NCBI GenBank assembly: GCA_019843655.1 | Contig: JACDQD010000006.1 | Location: 16,014,246 to 16,078,245, forward strand | Length of the DNA: 64,000 bases | From: Lethocerus indicus | Taxonomy: Eukaryota; Arthropoda; Insecta; Hemiptera; Belostomatidae | Direction of reading: 5' to 3' | Part shown: one piece after another, positions 1 to 13,370 of the stretch | Layout: each line of letters begins with the position of its first letter | Position numbering within the stretch: position 1 is the first letter of the stretch | The notes under the pieces: model-generated | What the model saw: only the letters and a program-made list of their open reading frames with translations | The model's database searches: none | What the model was told of the DNA's origin: nothing | Program-made: the position numbers and the translations under genes

Positions 1-1250
1 CCCCCTCCGGGGAGGAGGATACGCTCGTCCCATAGTCCAGTGAACACCCGTTTAACCTCGACAATCCGCCTGGGCAAACAGTCACAATCACAGTGGGCGG
101 GAGCGGGGTTGGGTGAGGGCTGCGGGGGCTAAAAAATAGCCTCGATTCTTCGGATATTTGCCGCTCGATAATGTTCACGCCACCGTTGAGCCGGGAATAC
201 CGCAAATTCTGTCCACCGGAACCGGGCAAATTGTTACCCAATTGGGGCAGCTAATCGGGGCCTTCAATTTCGAGATTACCGAGCGCCATCTCGGAGGTCT
301 AAATTCTGAATATTTTTCTTTTACAAATTACAACATCGCTGAATTACATTTGTGGGACATTATCCTAATTAAAGCCGTAGGAGGAAGAGTCAAACCGAAA
401 CAAATATGCATTAACGAAGATTGAAAGTTTGAATCAGGACGGATATTAAAAACACGTGGAATAACTTTCGAATAATTATTACATTTATTACAGTTCTGTG
501 TGGAAGTTCCGAGAATGTTTCGAGCATCAGGACTTCGATTTATATAAACCTAAAAACTTTGATTGCAAGTCTCTATACTGTTAGTAGGTGTAAATAATCC
601 TTATAACATAAGAGTAAATGTAACTACTGGAGATTGGCAAGAGTCAAACCCTCACCGATCCGCCGTCGGATATCTTATACGAATTGTGAAAAAACTAACT
701 AAACTATTCAGAATTAGGGTCGGGACAAATAAAACAACTTATTTTTCCTACGAAGTACGACGGGACAATCGGGGAGAGGTTTGGGCGGGGGGCTGACTTT
801 TTTGGCATGGCAAAGTATAACGGGGGCGCCGACACACGGGCGGCCGAAACCGCCAGTCATCCCTGCCCCCTTCCGACACCAGAAGAGGGTGGGGTGGGGG
901 GAGGTTTTCCCGAGGAAAAGCGTCCGAAAAAATAATGGGCTCTGTCGGAAAATTCAACGGGCCGGGTTCCCGTTGGGCGGTGGATCCCGGAGTACACCGA
1001 AGTATAAAAAACGATATCGGCAGCATTACGGCCTCCTGGTTTTTGTAACGCCCGGCGGCTTTCCCTGCGGGACGTGCGAAATGATTGGGCTAAATCGTAT
1101 CGGCGAGTATTTATTTTCATCTCGCCAAAATAAGCGCTGTAGATATATTGTCGTCAATATATCACAGTGGGGCTTCGTCATATATGTCGGGATGTTCGTT
1201 ACTCTCACTATTAGGACGCAATCGGGGCATCCTGAGTAGCGACAATGTGC
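1..1250. other. Intronic, mixed composition with a GC-rich patch at 760-1110
   Basis: Overlapping open frames on both strands between 748 and 1239 arise in the GC-rich patch. None shows a domain and they contradict each other. The hairpin at 1137-1167 is the only discrete element I see. Confidence 0.4.
1137..1167. repeat. 31-base hairpin-forming inverted repeat
   Basis: GATATATTG, loop TCGT, CAATATATC gives a perfect nine-base stem. Flanking CTGT and ACAG extend it by four pairs with one bulged A. It lies in the intron and has no poly-T tail, so it is not a prokaryotic-type terminator. Confidence 0.75.
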
Positions 1251-4200
1251 TGAATATGCCGTAAGTATCCCGATATATTATGGAATGATAATAACTATGT
1301 GGACAAACCAAAACTAGTTTATATTAAAGCCGAATAAAGCGATAATTTGAACCTAAATGAATATACAATATTCGATTTGTAAAATTATTTCATTTATAAT
1401 ATAGAACCCAAGGTACGGTCTGAATTTCTTCGAGACATCGTTTAGGCGGCGAACGGGCGGGGTAAACTGTGAGCGGGATCACTTTACCGTTAGAAATAAT
1501 TTTACTGCATTCTACGAATGAAAAAGACGGATGTGCGGTCGTCCAGCCGTAGCCCTGCAGCCATTAGCCATCGCCCAAAGAAGTGGGCCGGTGGAAGGTG
1601 GAATATGAATACAAAAAATCGAAAATATCCTCCCCCCGTAACTGCACCGGCCGATCATTACGCCCTGTCGAAAGAAGACGCAACTCCTGTCCACGGTTGT
1701 GTCCAACCAGTCGGCCCCTCGCTTACGAGCCTCTCTCAGACCGATTTCCAACCCAGTGTTGTACTATTTGTGCGACGATGCTCGCAAAGAAATACAGTAT
1801 TATCGGAGTTATCCGCAAAGATATACGGAAAACGGCACCGTGAAATACCATGGCTTTCGGTTGCTTGCTCGAAAATATCAAGAACGATTCCTGTACTATA
1901 TCGGACTGGATACCAATTAATAGTATTGATTCTGCCATAAATTTCAAATACAACTTTTCATAATAAGCAATTTAAAACTGTATGACAACTCGCACTACAT
2001 TCTTACCGTGGTTGTATATGGTTTGTTTCCAACCCCAAGCTCTATTATCCGAGTATATTAAGAACGAAATACTACTGATGATGGCAAGACGTAGGAATAT
2101 GAACGAAAGAATAAATGACCGAAAATCATACTTAAAGTTAAATCTTCGCCGAAAATAAGTTACTCTAGAAAGTCTTTTCGTGTTATTCTGAAAGAGGAAT
2201 AAAATGACTAGCGAATTGATTTGCATTAATTACAGGTGGACGCTGTATCAATTTAAATTACAAATAAACCATGTTTCGTTTGTATAGAGGTTTAGAGAAC
2301 CCGTGTCTATTAAATGAATAAGATCAAAGTCTTTAATACCACGTAAAATACAAGCGTCATTGTTATGAAACGAAACCGAAGCTGGAACGATCGGTTTATG
2401 AATGTTGTATAATTGATTGCCGACGCGGCAGCTAGATTCCTAATAGAGAAGTGGCTGCCCTGAAGTCCCAGCAATTCCATACCGACACTTTCAGTACTCC
2501 ATACATTAACGCGCCTCGGCATAAATACTCGCCACCATTAGACACTTCTCACACAGCCCGCACGATGAATTGACCACCGTGTTCAACAACTATTCCCCAT
2601 GTAGACTGGGGGATAATTTAATCCCTATAATTTAATCGAATTTAAAAAAATGCGGTTGGAAGGTGATAAGTTATTTATTACACGTTTTATACTGCGATTA
2701 TTTTTTTTTATTTAGCGGGAAACCTTTATACCTGACGCGATCAAAATCGGTACTTTTCACCGTCGTCTGTAGTTACCAGTAAAGCATCTTGGCAGCACTT
2801 ACGGTACATTGGATTGTAAGTGTATAGTGCACACAATAGTAACATTCCTATGTATGTTACTAACGATATGAAGAATTCTATGCTCGTTCAAATACCAAAT
2901 CGTTAGTACTTCGAAATGGGATATATAAATAACCTACTATTTGCGTTCACTGTTTATTAAGAAAATACAGTTAAGATAAATAAATCTGTTCACCATATCC
3001 CATCGCGTGACGTTTTAAAAACTAATCCTATTTCGACTTATTTTATACCAATAATGAGTTGAAGGTAATGAAGTCGGTGTTGCGTAAACACATAAGTGTA
3101 GCACCGGTTTTCACCATTTCTTCAAATATATCAGTCCTTTATTATAATCCGAAATGTAAGGTGCGGTCGACGCATAGTTTTTCCACAGTTGCGGATAAAA
3201 AATAAACTCCTTTTTATAAAGTTTTTATAGAGTCACGCCTTTCGGCGCTAAAAGCTCCGATTGGTAAATACCCATTGGAAAGTTAGTTGATCTTGGCTAC
3301 CGCAATGTTTGAATTTAGTAATTACTCTTAATTAAGTTTGACTGCAGTCCCATTAGTTGAAACGGTTGAAATTAATTTGTCTATAGATTCGAGTCGGCTA
3401 TATTAAAAAATATATACCAAATGACAATTAAAATTAAGGAAGAAGTGAATACAGACGGGATAATAAAGCTTCGACTGACCGATCGCGAAATCGTTTTTCC
3501 TTGATCATAATTTCATTTATAGACGACATTGATTGGAGTCCACGGTTCGGACAATACCGGAAATAACGATAAAAATTTTAATTAGTTTAAAACTTGAAAG
3601 AAATTGCAAATACAGTCACCTCTAGTGACTTCCCTGGACGGGACCAATTGGAGCATCATTAAAAACCTCCGCCTTTCTTAATTGCATTTATTAATCGCTG
3701 CCGAGCGGCTATGTCCTCTCCGTCTTCGGTGATAAACCGGAGAATAAACTCTGTCGAGTATAAATTCGATCGAAGAGTTCTGTCCATCGGGACAGAATGG
3801 AAACCAGGAACCCGAGATGGAAAAGGTAATTTGGACCGTATATAGGGCGAAGCTGGTTTTAATTAGAAGCACGGCAGTGAAGGGAAGACTCGTTAGATCC
3901 ATTTGTTGCTAACGGAAATTTTTAGAGGGCGCCCGGCTCCGATTTATAACCCCGTTGTCGGGGAGTGAGAGATCCGCTAAAGGGAAATTAACCGTGAGCC
4001 AATTTGGAAAACTGTGACGTTTACCTGAATCGCACCTTTAATAAGGAACTAAAAGCGGCAGAAAGCCGAACGAAATAAAGGTGGACCTTTTCCTCAACTG
4101 TTACTACTAGAGAATACAATTCGGACGAATAAATCTAGTTAGCCACAGCAACTCTTAATAGTATTGTTATCCATATTCTTCTATATGATTATTAATTTAA

Positions 4201-5600
4201 TCTAAACAATATGTAATTAATATAATCTCATTACATATATATACTTCCAAATCAATTACTATCACAGACATACATTGAACTAAATCAGCCACAGAATAAT
4301 ATTGACGCACTTACTTAATCGATCGACCTATCGCGCTACATGTCTTAGCCAAGCGGAACAAGTCCAATGAAACCGGCTGACCGCAAACCTCTTTTACCCA
4401 ATTAAAAGAACTTTATTATTTACAACTCCGAGTAAATTAAATCTTCGATGGGCGATTGCAAAATGAAGTTGGATGAACTAACCAGGATGAAGAGATTCAA
4501 GATGTGCCCCCTTTTCATAACCTAATATAATTTCAGTTCTCATTCAACAACTGCAGAAACAGGGGATTAATTATTTTGTTAACAGATCTCCGCAGTTTCT
4601 CCCTGCTCCCATCTTTTTTCGGTTGCCGAAAAAAAATATGGAGGATCCTAGGAGCAAGAAAAATTATATCCGCTAACAATCCTCGCTGGAGATACCGGGA
4701 ATTGTCTTTAAAAAAAATTCCTCGAATTAACGAAGTGAAAAAGGAAACATTCATTTGCCGGCGGACGCACAATGCGCCGCATCCCGGGTAACAAGCTCGT
4801 TTTCCTTTATGCAAATCGCCCCGGTCTCGTACATCAATTGGAAAGACAGTGAAATACTTCTGAATATTAATTAGAGGCCTGTGCAAATATCCTAGGGGAA
4901 CAATCTTATGAAAGCGGCCGGCCCATTGAGAGCCGACAACGGAATCCCACTAATAGTCGATAAGAGCGGCTAAAGTAATCTGAAATTTTAATAAATCTTT
5001 AACGCGGAACGGCCCAAATTAATTGTTGAGATCTAATACCCGATTCTCGATTATATTATCCTCTTCATCTGTCAAAAGAAGACTACACGTCTTACATCCA
5101 TAAATTTGCGTCTACTGAATAATTCTGCATAATTTTAAAGGGAAACACATAAACCATAAACATAAAAAAAACATAAACCTATACCGCTATTGTAGGGTTT
5201 TAAAAACAAATCTGATTAAATAAGTAATCATTAAATTAGTCAGATTTCACTCGAGATAGCTTCGTTTGGCCCTTGACTTCTAATCAACCGCGTCTTAATT
5301 AACCGCGCAAAAAGATTGCCTGCTTAGCAGTAAATACATCTATTAGTACAATCGGCTTTGTTTTTCGAAAGGCGATCCAGCGTCCGATGAAACGTTCTGG
5401 AAGAATAATATATTCATTTCTTTACATGCTGCATGATATTGGAAAGTTATTCGCCACCGTCAATTGCATTCCGTCAGCAATATAATGAGGTATCTATATA
5501 TCCTACACGCCGATCAGAAGAGTAAGTATAATAATTCTTTATAACAATAAGAACTAATACAATTTTTATGCAGCTGTTAACTGGCATAATATATACATAA
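1251..5600. other. AT-rich intronic DNA
   Basis: Mostly AT-rich. GC-balanced patches lie at 1430-1760, 3640-4000 and 4600-4800. Frames of 117-140 codons here (for example 1518-1940 plus, 4533-4886 minus) have no recognisable domain or splice context, so I do not call genes. Confidence 0.4.
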
Positions 5601-8200
5601 TTCCAATTTCTTTTTTAGGAGTGAGAGCGGGGCCACACAAGGAGTGCGTGGTCAAACCTCAGATAAAGGACGATTGATTCCCCTCGATACTCCACGACAA
5701 CACGGGCCTTAATTACGATTTGAATACGCCGTCCGTATTGCCAGGAGAACGATGCTGACATTTAAGCCGCATCCCGGATGCAAAATTATCCCAGTTATCT
5801 GAGAACGGGATGAGCCTTCAAAGATTGCAAGATTCACTGCTAAAACCGGACCTAGTTCCGCCTGGTTGGAATCTGCACTAATTAAGCCGTTAGACTGGGA
5901 TTTCAATGCGACTGAATGTTGTTTGTGGGAATTAAATAACACGCCGTTGTCTAAATGCCTGCCAAATAGAAAATTCCTCCGATCTAGCCAACTATCAGCT
6001 CAAACTCATGTTTGGATAGCACAGATTTTAACTGCATGAATGTTTTAGTTAATTTAAATTTTCGCTTTTATTGTAGTCCAGAACATGAAAAACTATTGCT
6101 GTAAATACAGTAACTAAAGTGTTAGTCCCAATGGGTTTAGGTTAATGATTAATTCGTGGGAGAAAGAAGGGGTGTTTTATATGTTTGGTACGTTTAGGAC
6201 GATAGGTGAATATCCCATTGGCCTAACGGCCTATTGCCGGGACTATCCAATACACTTTATCGTTAATTTGGTAATCTCTAACTCCAGTTTTATATCTCTG
6301 TATGATTGTCGATATGTAAGAAATATTCCCGAATATGTCAGATCAACCGTTCTCCGCCTCATTCAGAATTTAATACCTCCCAGAAACTAGATATGTTAAT
6401 GATATTTTAAACATGCATTCCAATTTACCAGCCGAATCGTATCATTCAAAAGATAAAGAATGCATTTAATATTCAAAACACGTTTTTGAGCAACGGTTTA
6501 GTTTAAATTCTTATGTCCATTTCATTTTTCCCCCGAAAGCTTCCGTTCCGACCTCGAACAAACACGCATGTCCCAAATTTGGCAATAACAATGTAGCCAG
6601 CCCGCAGAACATCGCCATTGAAAATTGTAACATGATTTCTTCTTGTAGCAGATAATGAGGCATTTCGCGCGAAAGAATGTGGATGAAGTGTAGAAGAATT
6701 TCCAGTTTCGCAACTTTAACGACAAAACGCGTGTATTAAAATAATATAAACCGGAATAATTTATGTGAATGCGTAAGGCTAGCGGAGATACAAATTATAT
6801 GAAACCTTGTAGTGATTCGCAGTATCTGGAAATGAATGGAGGAATTCATGCTTAATCGTCTGGTTTTTTTACTTCAATATATTTTATAGGAAGATATTAA
6901 TTTTTGCAAGTTATGCAGATATTCGTTATCGTCAGTAACATACTGTCTGAAATATAGTGAGACATATAATTAAAAATTATTATTTTTTGTAACCATTAAA
7001 AATTAAGGTAAGTTCCAAATGTCATGAGGTTCGGCCTAGGTTAGGATACTTTAACGGCAGCCGACTTACCAAAAGAGAGTGACGAGATAGATATAGATAG
7101 CACAAACATCGTGACTGTATAAGCAAGATTATAGAAGTACCAAAAAGCGAAACAGAAGATCGGAAAAGAGGATATTTCGTAAGTAATCTGACAGGATTTT
7201 ATCACCTTTTTAAACGATTAAAGCACTCTGAACCGAGTAACAGCCGAGAGTGCGCCTACTAATAAATATAATAGCATTTTACCGGTTCGTAATTACGGCT
7301 CGAAGAAAAGAATAGCAGTTAAAACAACAAGTTCCCCCGCTGCACTCTCATATTTACTACCGGCAGGCGTTAACTCATAATTGCAGTTTCCCTAAAGGGG
7401 CTTTACGGGCTTCGCAGACTTCGCGGCTCCTGCAGACGAATGAGAGGATGAAAAATATTCGTTAAAACTTTGTGAAATTTTTTTGAAACGGTTTTCCGTT
7501 TGAAAACTCCCTGTTTCCGTGTGCCGGGATGGCGTGCGCGGCGAAGGGAAATACGGCACTTGTATTCCAAGATCAAATCGTAGATTTTTGAATTCTTCCG
7601 ACTGGTTTTTTTTTACATCGATCTTATACATGCCAAAATGTCCTTCGTGCTTCCAGCATGAAAGTATATTTTCACTTATGCGAGTCAGCCCATTGCGGGC
7701 AGGCTCCGGATCGCTGAAATAAACGCTTCTTTCGATGCCTCGGTGTAAAAGTTGAAGGCATTAATATCGTGACGCGGCTTCCTAACGAGGAACTTCGTGG
7801 GTCCATCTATGCGATCCGCAATATGTTTAAGAAACAATCAATTGCAATAAAGACAGATATTTCGGTTATTTGGACAGTGACATTGGTTATATTACATATA
7901 TCATTCTGAAATTGTGCAAATAAAAATACGAATTTTGTAAAATTATAAATTTGAAATTTCGTATAATTAATATATTCTGTTTTATTTTATTTATTAAAAA
8001 AATACAGAAATATTTTTGATTAGAGGAGGGCATTTCAAGGGTCAATGTCAAAATTCCATTGAATATACATTCTGTTATGTAGTTAATTTTACCTACATTC
8101 ATTTCCTGAAATTATTTATGTTATAATATCTCAGAATTATCATTGGATATAACGCCTATTATTTTACTGCCTGCAATCGAATTAAAAATCTGGCGAATCG
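5601..8200. other. Intronic DNA with two GC-balanced patches
   Basis: Patches at 5620-5960 and 7340-7790 each keep a minus-strand frame of 77-79 codons open, in the orientation of the gene. Neither has a good acceptor or a known motif, so they are noted only as places where a missed exon could hide. Confidence 0.3.
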
Positions 8201-8640
8201 CGTTTAAGAAGAATGGAACGTACTCCGGGTAAACGGTCCTTCGTACGAGAGAATTATTTGAATGGACGGTGGGCGGAAGGTGTGCAACGGATGTAGAAAA
8301 AAAAAGCTGGCAATTACAACGCTATATCTTAATTAAACATGTAAATAAAGGTCGACATTGGGCCCGGTTGTGGAGGCGACTTCCTCCTGGTGTTGGGCGC
8401 CGGTTCTGGCAGTGGAGCCTCAGGCCCGGGGCCGGCCTCTTCGTGGACTGCATAATTGAGCGTGCCAAGGCGTCACACGACCCGCCGACAAATCCCTTTC
8501 ATTTTAAATAATGATTTTAGTGGCTACCCGCTACAGCACAATTTGTCCCCCTGTACACAGCTCCAGGGGGCAGCAATTCAGGCCTGAGGACCAATAAGGA
8601 CCTTCTGTCCGAACTTCTAGCACAGACTCCTCAGAAATAA
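8201..8640. other. GC-rich intronic block
   Basis: A sharp GC-rich island (8350-8480) is followed by a hairpin CCCCCTG (8547-8553) / CAGGGGG (8564-8570). On the gene strand a frame of about 47 codons ends in TAA with a Pro/Glu-rich peptide (EEAGPGPEAPLPEPAPNTRR) and a weak CAG acceptor. It could be a small exon but equally chance in GC-rich sequence. Confidence 0.2.
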
Positions 8641-11600
8641 TAGGAAAAAGTTGCGAATTCACAGTTGTGTACCTGATGGACGAATGCGGCAACAAATTAA
8701 GGACGCAAGAGAATAAAAAAATATTAATACATTTCTTACATCCGCAAATTTAACTCGTATTATAATTCAACGAATTATAAAGTTTCAGATCTGATCCACC
8801 TCCCATTGATAGGATAAGCTTTAAATATATTTATTTAACCAACTACTGCGGCTCAAATAATACTTGAAACAAGATCAACCATCACATAAAATTCACTACC
8901 GAAGGTGACAAAAAACCTCAATATAGTGGCAAGTAACTAAATCATGGGGACGGCCATTAGTATTTCTCTTTTTAGTAAAAAAACTAAACGCGATCGTTTC
9001 GCCGTTTATAGCGATAAAATATTATAACGAATTACATTAGCAAATAAAAAATTGTCCTGCACCAAACAATACCATAAATATAAGAATACATCGAGAGAAA
9101 GAACTTGGAGGTAATTCTCCCGTTAGCAATACAGCCCCCGAACGATTATTATCAGAAACTATTACATAGAAGAGCAATAAATATATCTGACTGTAATAAT
9201 AAATCGGTTTGATCGGTCACATTTTTGTTTTCGCGTCAATGAAAAAAGCCTATCCTCTTCATTTTATACTTCAAACAATGCGGGATACAATTGTCAAACG
9301 ACGTCTTTAGCCTCACAGTGTCCACTTCCCCTGTTGACCGCGTCTTTTTACTGTCGGCCGAATTGGACTACCTTTACATTTACATGTTAGAGGAAGAAGT
9401 ACACGAAGTCCGCGGGTCAATTACCGACCACAACTGGTTGTACCGTGTCTGTATACCCTACATGTAAGCCGTATTCCATTTGCGCCCCGACCGACTTCCA
9501 GGAACCGACGCGAGAGACGAGGGCCTCCTCCTCCTGGGGCATGTCTATTTAGGGCGCGGCTCCTGTCTATTAATACAAAGCGCGGGACTGAATAATAATT
9601 GTGTGTTTCTTCGGCCTTTCAACCGCCGACACCGGCCGTTATTAATACGACGCTCGCCAATATGACGACGGTTGTGATAAACGAGCGAGGCGGTTAGTCA
9701 CTTCGGGCGAGAGCAACTTCATTCGAAGGGCTTAAACTGCGGTCCGCCCACCGGATGAAACGCTGAAAGCCAGTTTAACAGCGTGCCCAATTAATTATTA
9801 TTTATTGTGTGAAGATTAACATTTACAACAACCCGTTCGGAAGTATGGAAGTTACTGGAAAGTCTTTAGGATTTACACCGTTTTTAAATTAAAATTTACT
9901 AACGGATAAATTATTTGATCGTGACCCGGTCCACTGGAATACCTCCGGCACTCAACCTTACTGCGCCTTTTCCTCTTAACCAACTCTCATTACGGCCACT
10001 TTTGTGAACACCTGCTAAATACTGCACTTTAGGCTCACGAAGCAGTTCTTGTGACGAAGTACTAAATCCTGACCCTACACTTTAGACCTTAAGAGGCCCT
10101 ATCTTCAAATTTATCAAATTTGAACTTAAATTTGAGCTATCGTGTAATATTTCTATAGCAGCAATTTTATAGAGCATCGTGTAATATTTTTATAGGATGT
10201 CCACTCACGATTACTTAATAATTATATAAATCAAAATAATAAATTACACTTCAATAAATGTACGTATTGTTATTAGAAACGAGTATATACTGCTCAATTC
10301 ATAATGTTTATTTCATCCACACATAACAAATGTAATGGACCCGGATAAAACCAACAACAGTACAAAACTGATGATGAAATTTCGGAATGAATATGCGTCG
10401 AGTATTATATATTTACTCACCCCGGGGAGATCCGCGTCCATTCCCGAGCTTAACGCAAAGGTCGGAGTGAACGAAGACAAAATAATATACGAAACTTAAT
10501 CGCTGTTAATTGTAGCTGGAATGCCGGCTCGGGACAGAAGGGCATCTAAATAATACTACGGCTAATAAGTCCGTCTTTCTGAGAACGACTGCTTCTGCTT
10601 GTTTTATTATCCGAGCGGACTTAAGACTCCCCTTAAGCGTTATTTATCGCGGTGGCGCTTCTACTCTCGGCTATATTTAAAAGTGATTTACGGCGGTGAG
10701 GAACAGAGCCGGAATTCATAATCCGAACTGATTTTTCGCAGACCTGAGGGTTAAATAATCAATAGGACGACGCCCGATGGTTATATCGGCATCTCCACAA
10801 TTTTTCTACAAAATTAAAAAACTATAACGATCATTCAAAACACTCGAAGTTAACGAAGTATTCCCAATTATCACCAATTAAATCCCACATTAACCAAGAC
10901 TAATTAAGAAAGATTGGAAAAATCGCAACGATAATAATATTCACGTTTTCTTCGCCTTAAAGCATTATTATTAACTAGTGAGCAGGAAGAAACCTAAGTC
11001 GGTCGAAAACCTAATACATCTCGCACAACGCGTACACATCGATTGCTATCACTCTTAGAATAGAGCCAAGTAGAACGCCTTGGAATATATTTATTTCCCG
11101 CGTTCACTCGATGGAGAGTGACGGGATTTGCACGTTCCTCCGTCCCGAATGTGCAGATAAATTGGAGTTATCGGACCGAAGTGGATTTCCATTCACACAA
11201 TATGGAGGAAATAGAAAGGTTTTACATCAGGACGATGATGAATAGAAAGCAGACGCAATGATGACTTTCCAGACGCAATGATTTATAATCATAAAAATGA
11301 AGTTAAGTGAATAAAATTACACACCTTCCCGGAACACGGTAGGAAACTATTTTGCCATTCGTCGGTTTCATCGAAACTGCTAAAATTCGGGAATCGTATT
11401 GACTACTTTAAATATCAGATATCTTCTCTCAAATTAAGCTCTGAGTTTGAGCCGGCCAAACTAACAATTTGTACTAAATAAAATATCTTCTGTAACGTAA
11501 TTCTTTTTGAAACTAGATTGTAATCACTTTCGAATAGCCACGTTCACGCTAGTCGCTCGAGAGACCCGTCTAGGGGATTCCGTGAAATTTATGTTATAAA

Positions 11601-13370
11601 CGCCAATTAAGACTCGTTAATATTTTGTCTAATCCCAGCGTGAAATTGATTATTTTTTTTCATTCATTCCACTCCGTTTAGAGCGACGGAACATGGTCTA
11701 AATAATACTGAGGGACGGTATACTGAGGTGAGTACTAATTATGTACTTGTGTAGGGTGTGAAGTGTAATTGTTCTCAGTGTGGGTTTATACTGGAGCCGG
11801 CCCCCGTGGGGGTTTCACAGGGGTTAGTACGACAGGTGCCACCAAGTCCAACAGAATAGTATTTCCGTTTTTGTCAGTGTACAGTGAAAAAAAATTATAG
11901 ATACACCCGCCTACGAAACATGTGTGGCCGTAAAAAAGTACCGTCGAAAAAAGTACTTATATTTTTGAAAAGATGACGGGCAGAAAAAAAAATCTCGAGC
12001 AGAAGAAAAAACTCGTTTTCATTTATCTCCCGGGCCGACATCCTAGACTTTTAATTTGCCACAACAGTCTACAGGGCGCGTTATTTACTTGGGAAAATAA
12101 ATTATTATAATAACTAGCGATAAACGAAAGATGTCATTAATATTTCATTTCGAATCGCGAGACTTCTATATACAGGCTCGTACAACTACCTGTGGATAAT
12201 ACAGACGTAAAAACTACATAATCGAACAACAGATTAGCATGTAAGGTGCTGTCTATATCAGTTTATATTTTTAATGAAGAAATGAAGAGTTCAGTGAAAA
12301 TTATTGAACAGAAACTGATAAAATTTTAAATAACGATTTTGCAAATAATTAAGTATTGTAATTTCCTCTCATGGTAGGAATATAAAATTTCATAAAACTC
12401 AAGTCAATTTTAAAGTACCAGCAAAAAGGACTTATGACTTCAATTAATTATAAATTAGGCATTCACTTGAAAATTGAGTTCAATTTTAATTTTAAAGTAA
12501 TTCACGTAAACTTGAAAAGTTTAAAAGAATGAGAATTCATTTTTAGTTGGAAGTTTAGCGATGGGAGCTAACTATAAACACCGTTTTGGAAGTGATTGTA
12601 CAGACATGAAACTGTACAATATTTAACTGTCATCATTTCGTTCGCAACACCCATTATGAGGAGTTATACCCTTCAACATCAAATGTTATTACTCATTTCA
12701 GGAAATTCCAATCTAAAATCATGATATCAGTTTAATGTTCCGTAGTAGTGTTCGCCCACATAAAATGAAATGTCCCGAGTTTAAGTTTGATTTCCGTATC
12801 CCGTTTGTTTAAAAAATATAACAGGTTTCCCTGCGAACTGCCGAAGATTTGCTAGAAGATTTCCGCATTGTTCAGTGCAAATAAAGAAGGAATAATAATA
12901 TCAAGAATATTCAAAAGAGAATATCGAATGCGCGCTCTGAATGACACCATTATAGTCAGACCATTACAAATATTGTAAGAACTCGAAAAAAGATTGTAAA
13001 ACAAACCGTACAGAAGGACATAACGTAAGGACAGTTAGCTATGTTCTTCGTTTTCGATGAGTATTTAATATTAACAGGATAATCTCATATTCACGCGGCT
13101 GCGACGAAAAACTCGGTAGGGGGCAACTTACCAACGATCACGGTCGGTTTTTAAAATTCAAATCAAATTTATAAACCAAAATCCGTTGAAGAAGAATAAA
13201 ACAAAAGGGTGGTTTAAGTGAAATTCCAATTTTCTGGTATATTAGATTGTGCGTTTTAGACTCACCGCGCGAATTATATTAATTTATATGCAGTGTTATC
13301 ACTGGTAACTGACACTACTATTTCCACAATTCCTTATCATATGAAATGGTTCACCGAGTGATTTGAATTA
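8641..13370. other. AT-rich intronic DNA
   Basis: GC-balanced patches at 9340-9780, 10420-10720 and 11560-11960. A 13-base direct repeat CAGACGCAATGAT occurs at about 11251 and 11272. No coding signal was seen. Confidence 0.4.
10139..10195. repeat. Short direct repeat (20 bases, two copies)
   Basis: ATCGTGTAATATTTCTATAG at 10139-10158 is repeated with one change (T for C) at 10176-10195. The function is unknown; a local duplication is likely. Confidence 0.8.

Noticed and set aside
4533..4886. A 117-codon minus-strand frame in the intron
   Set aside because: No acceptor or family resemblance, and other frames in the same patch are also partly open.
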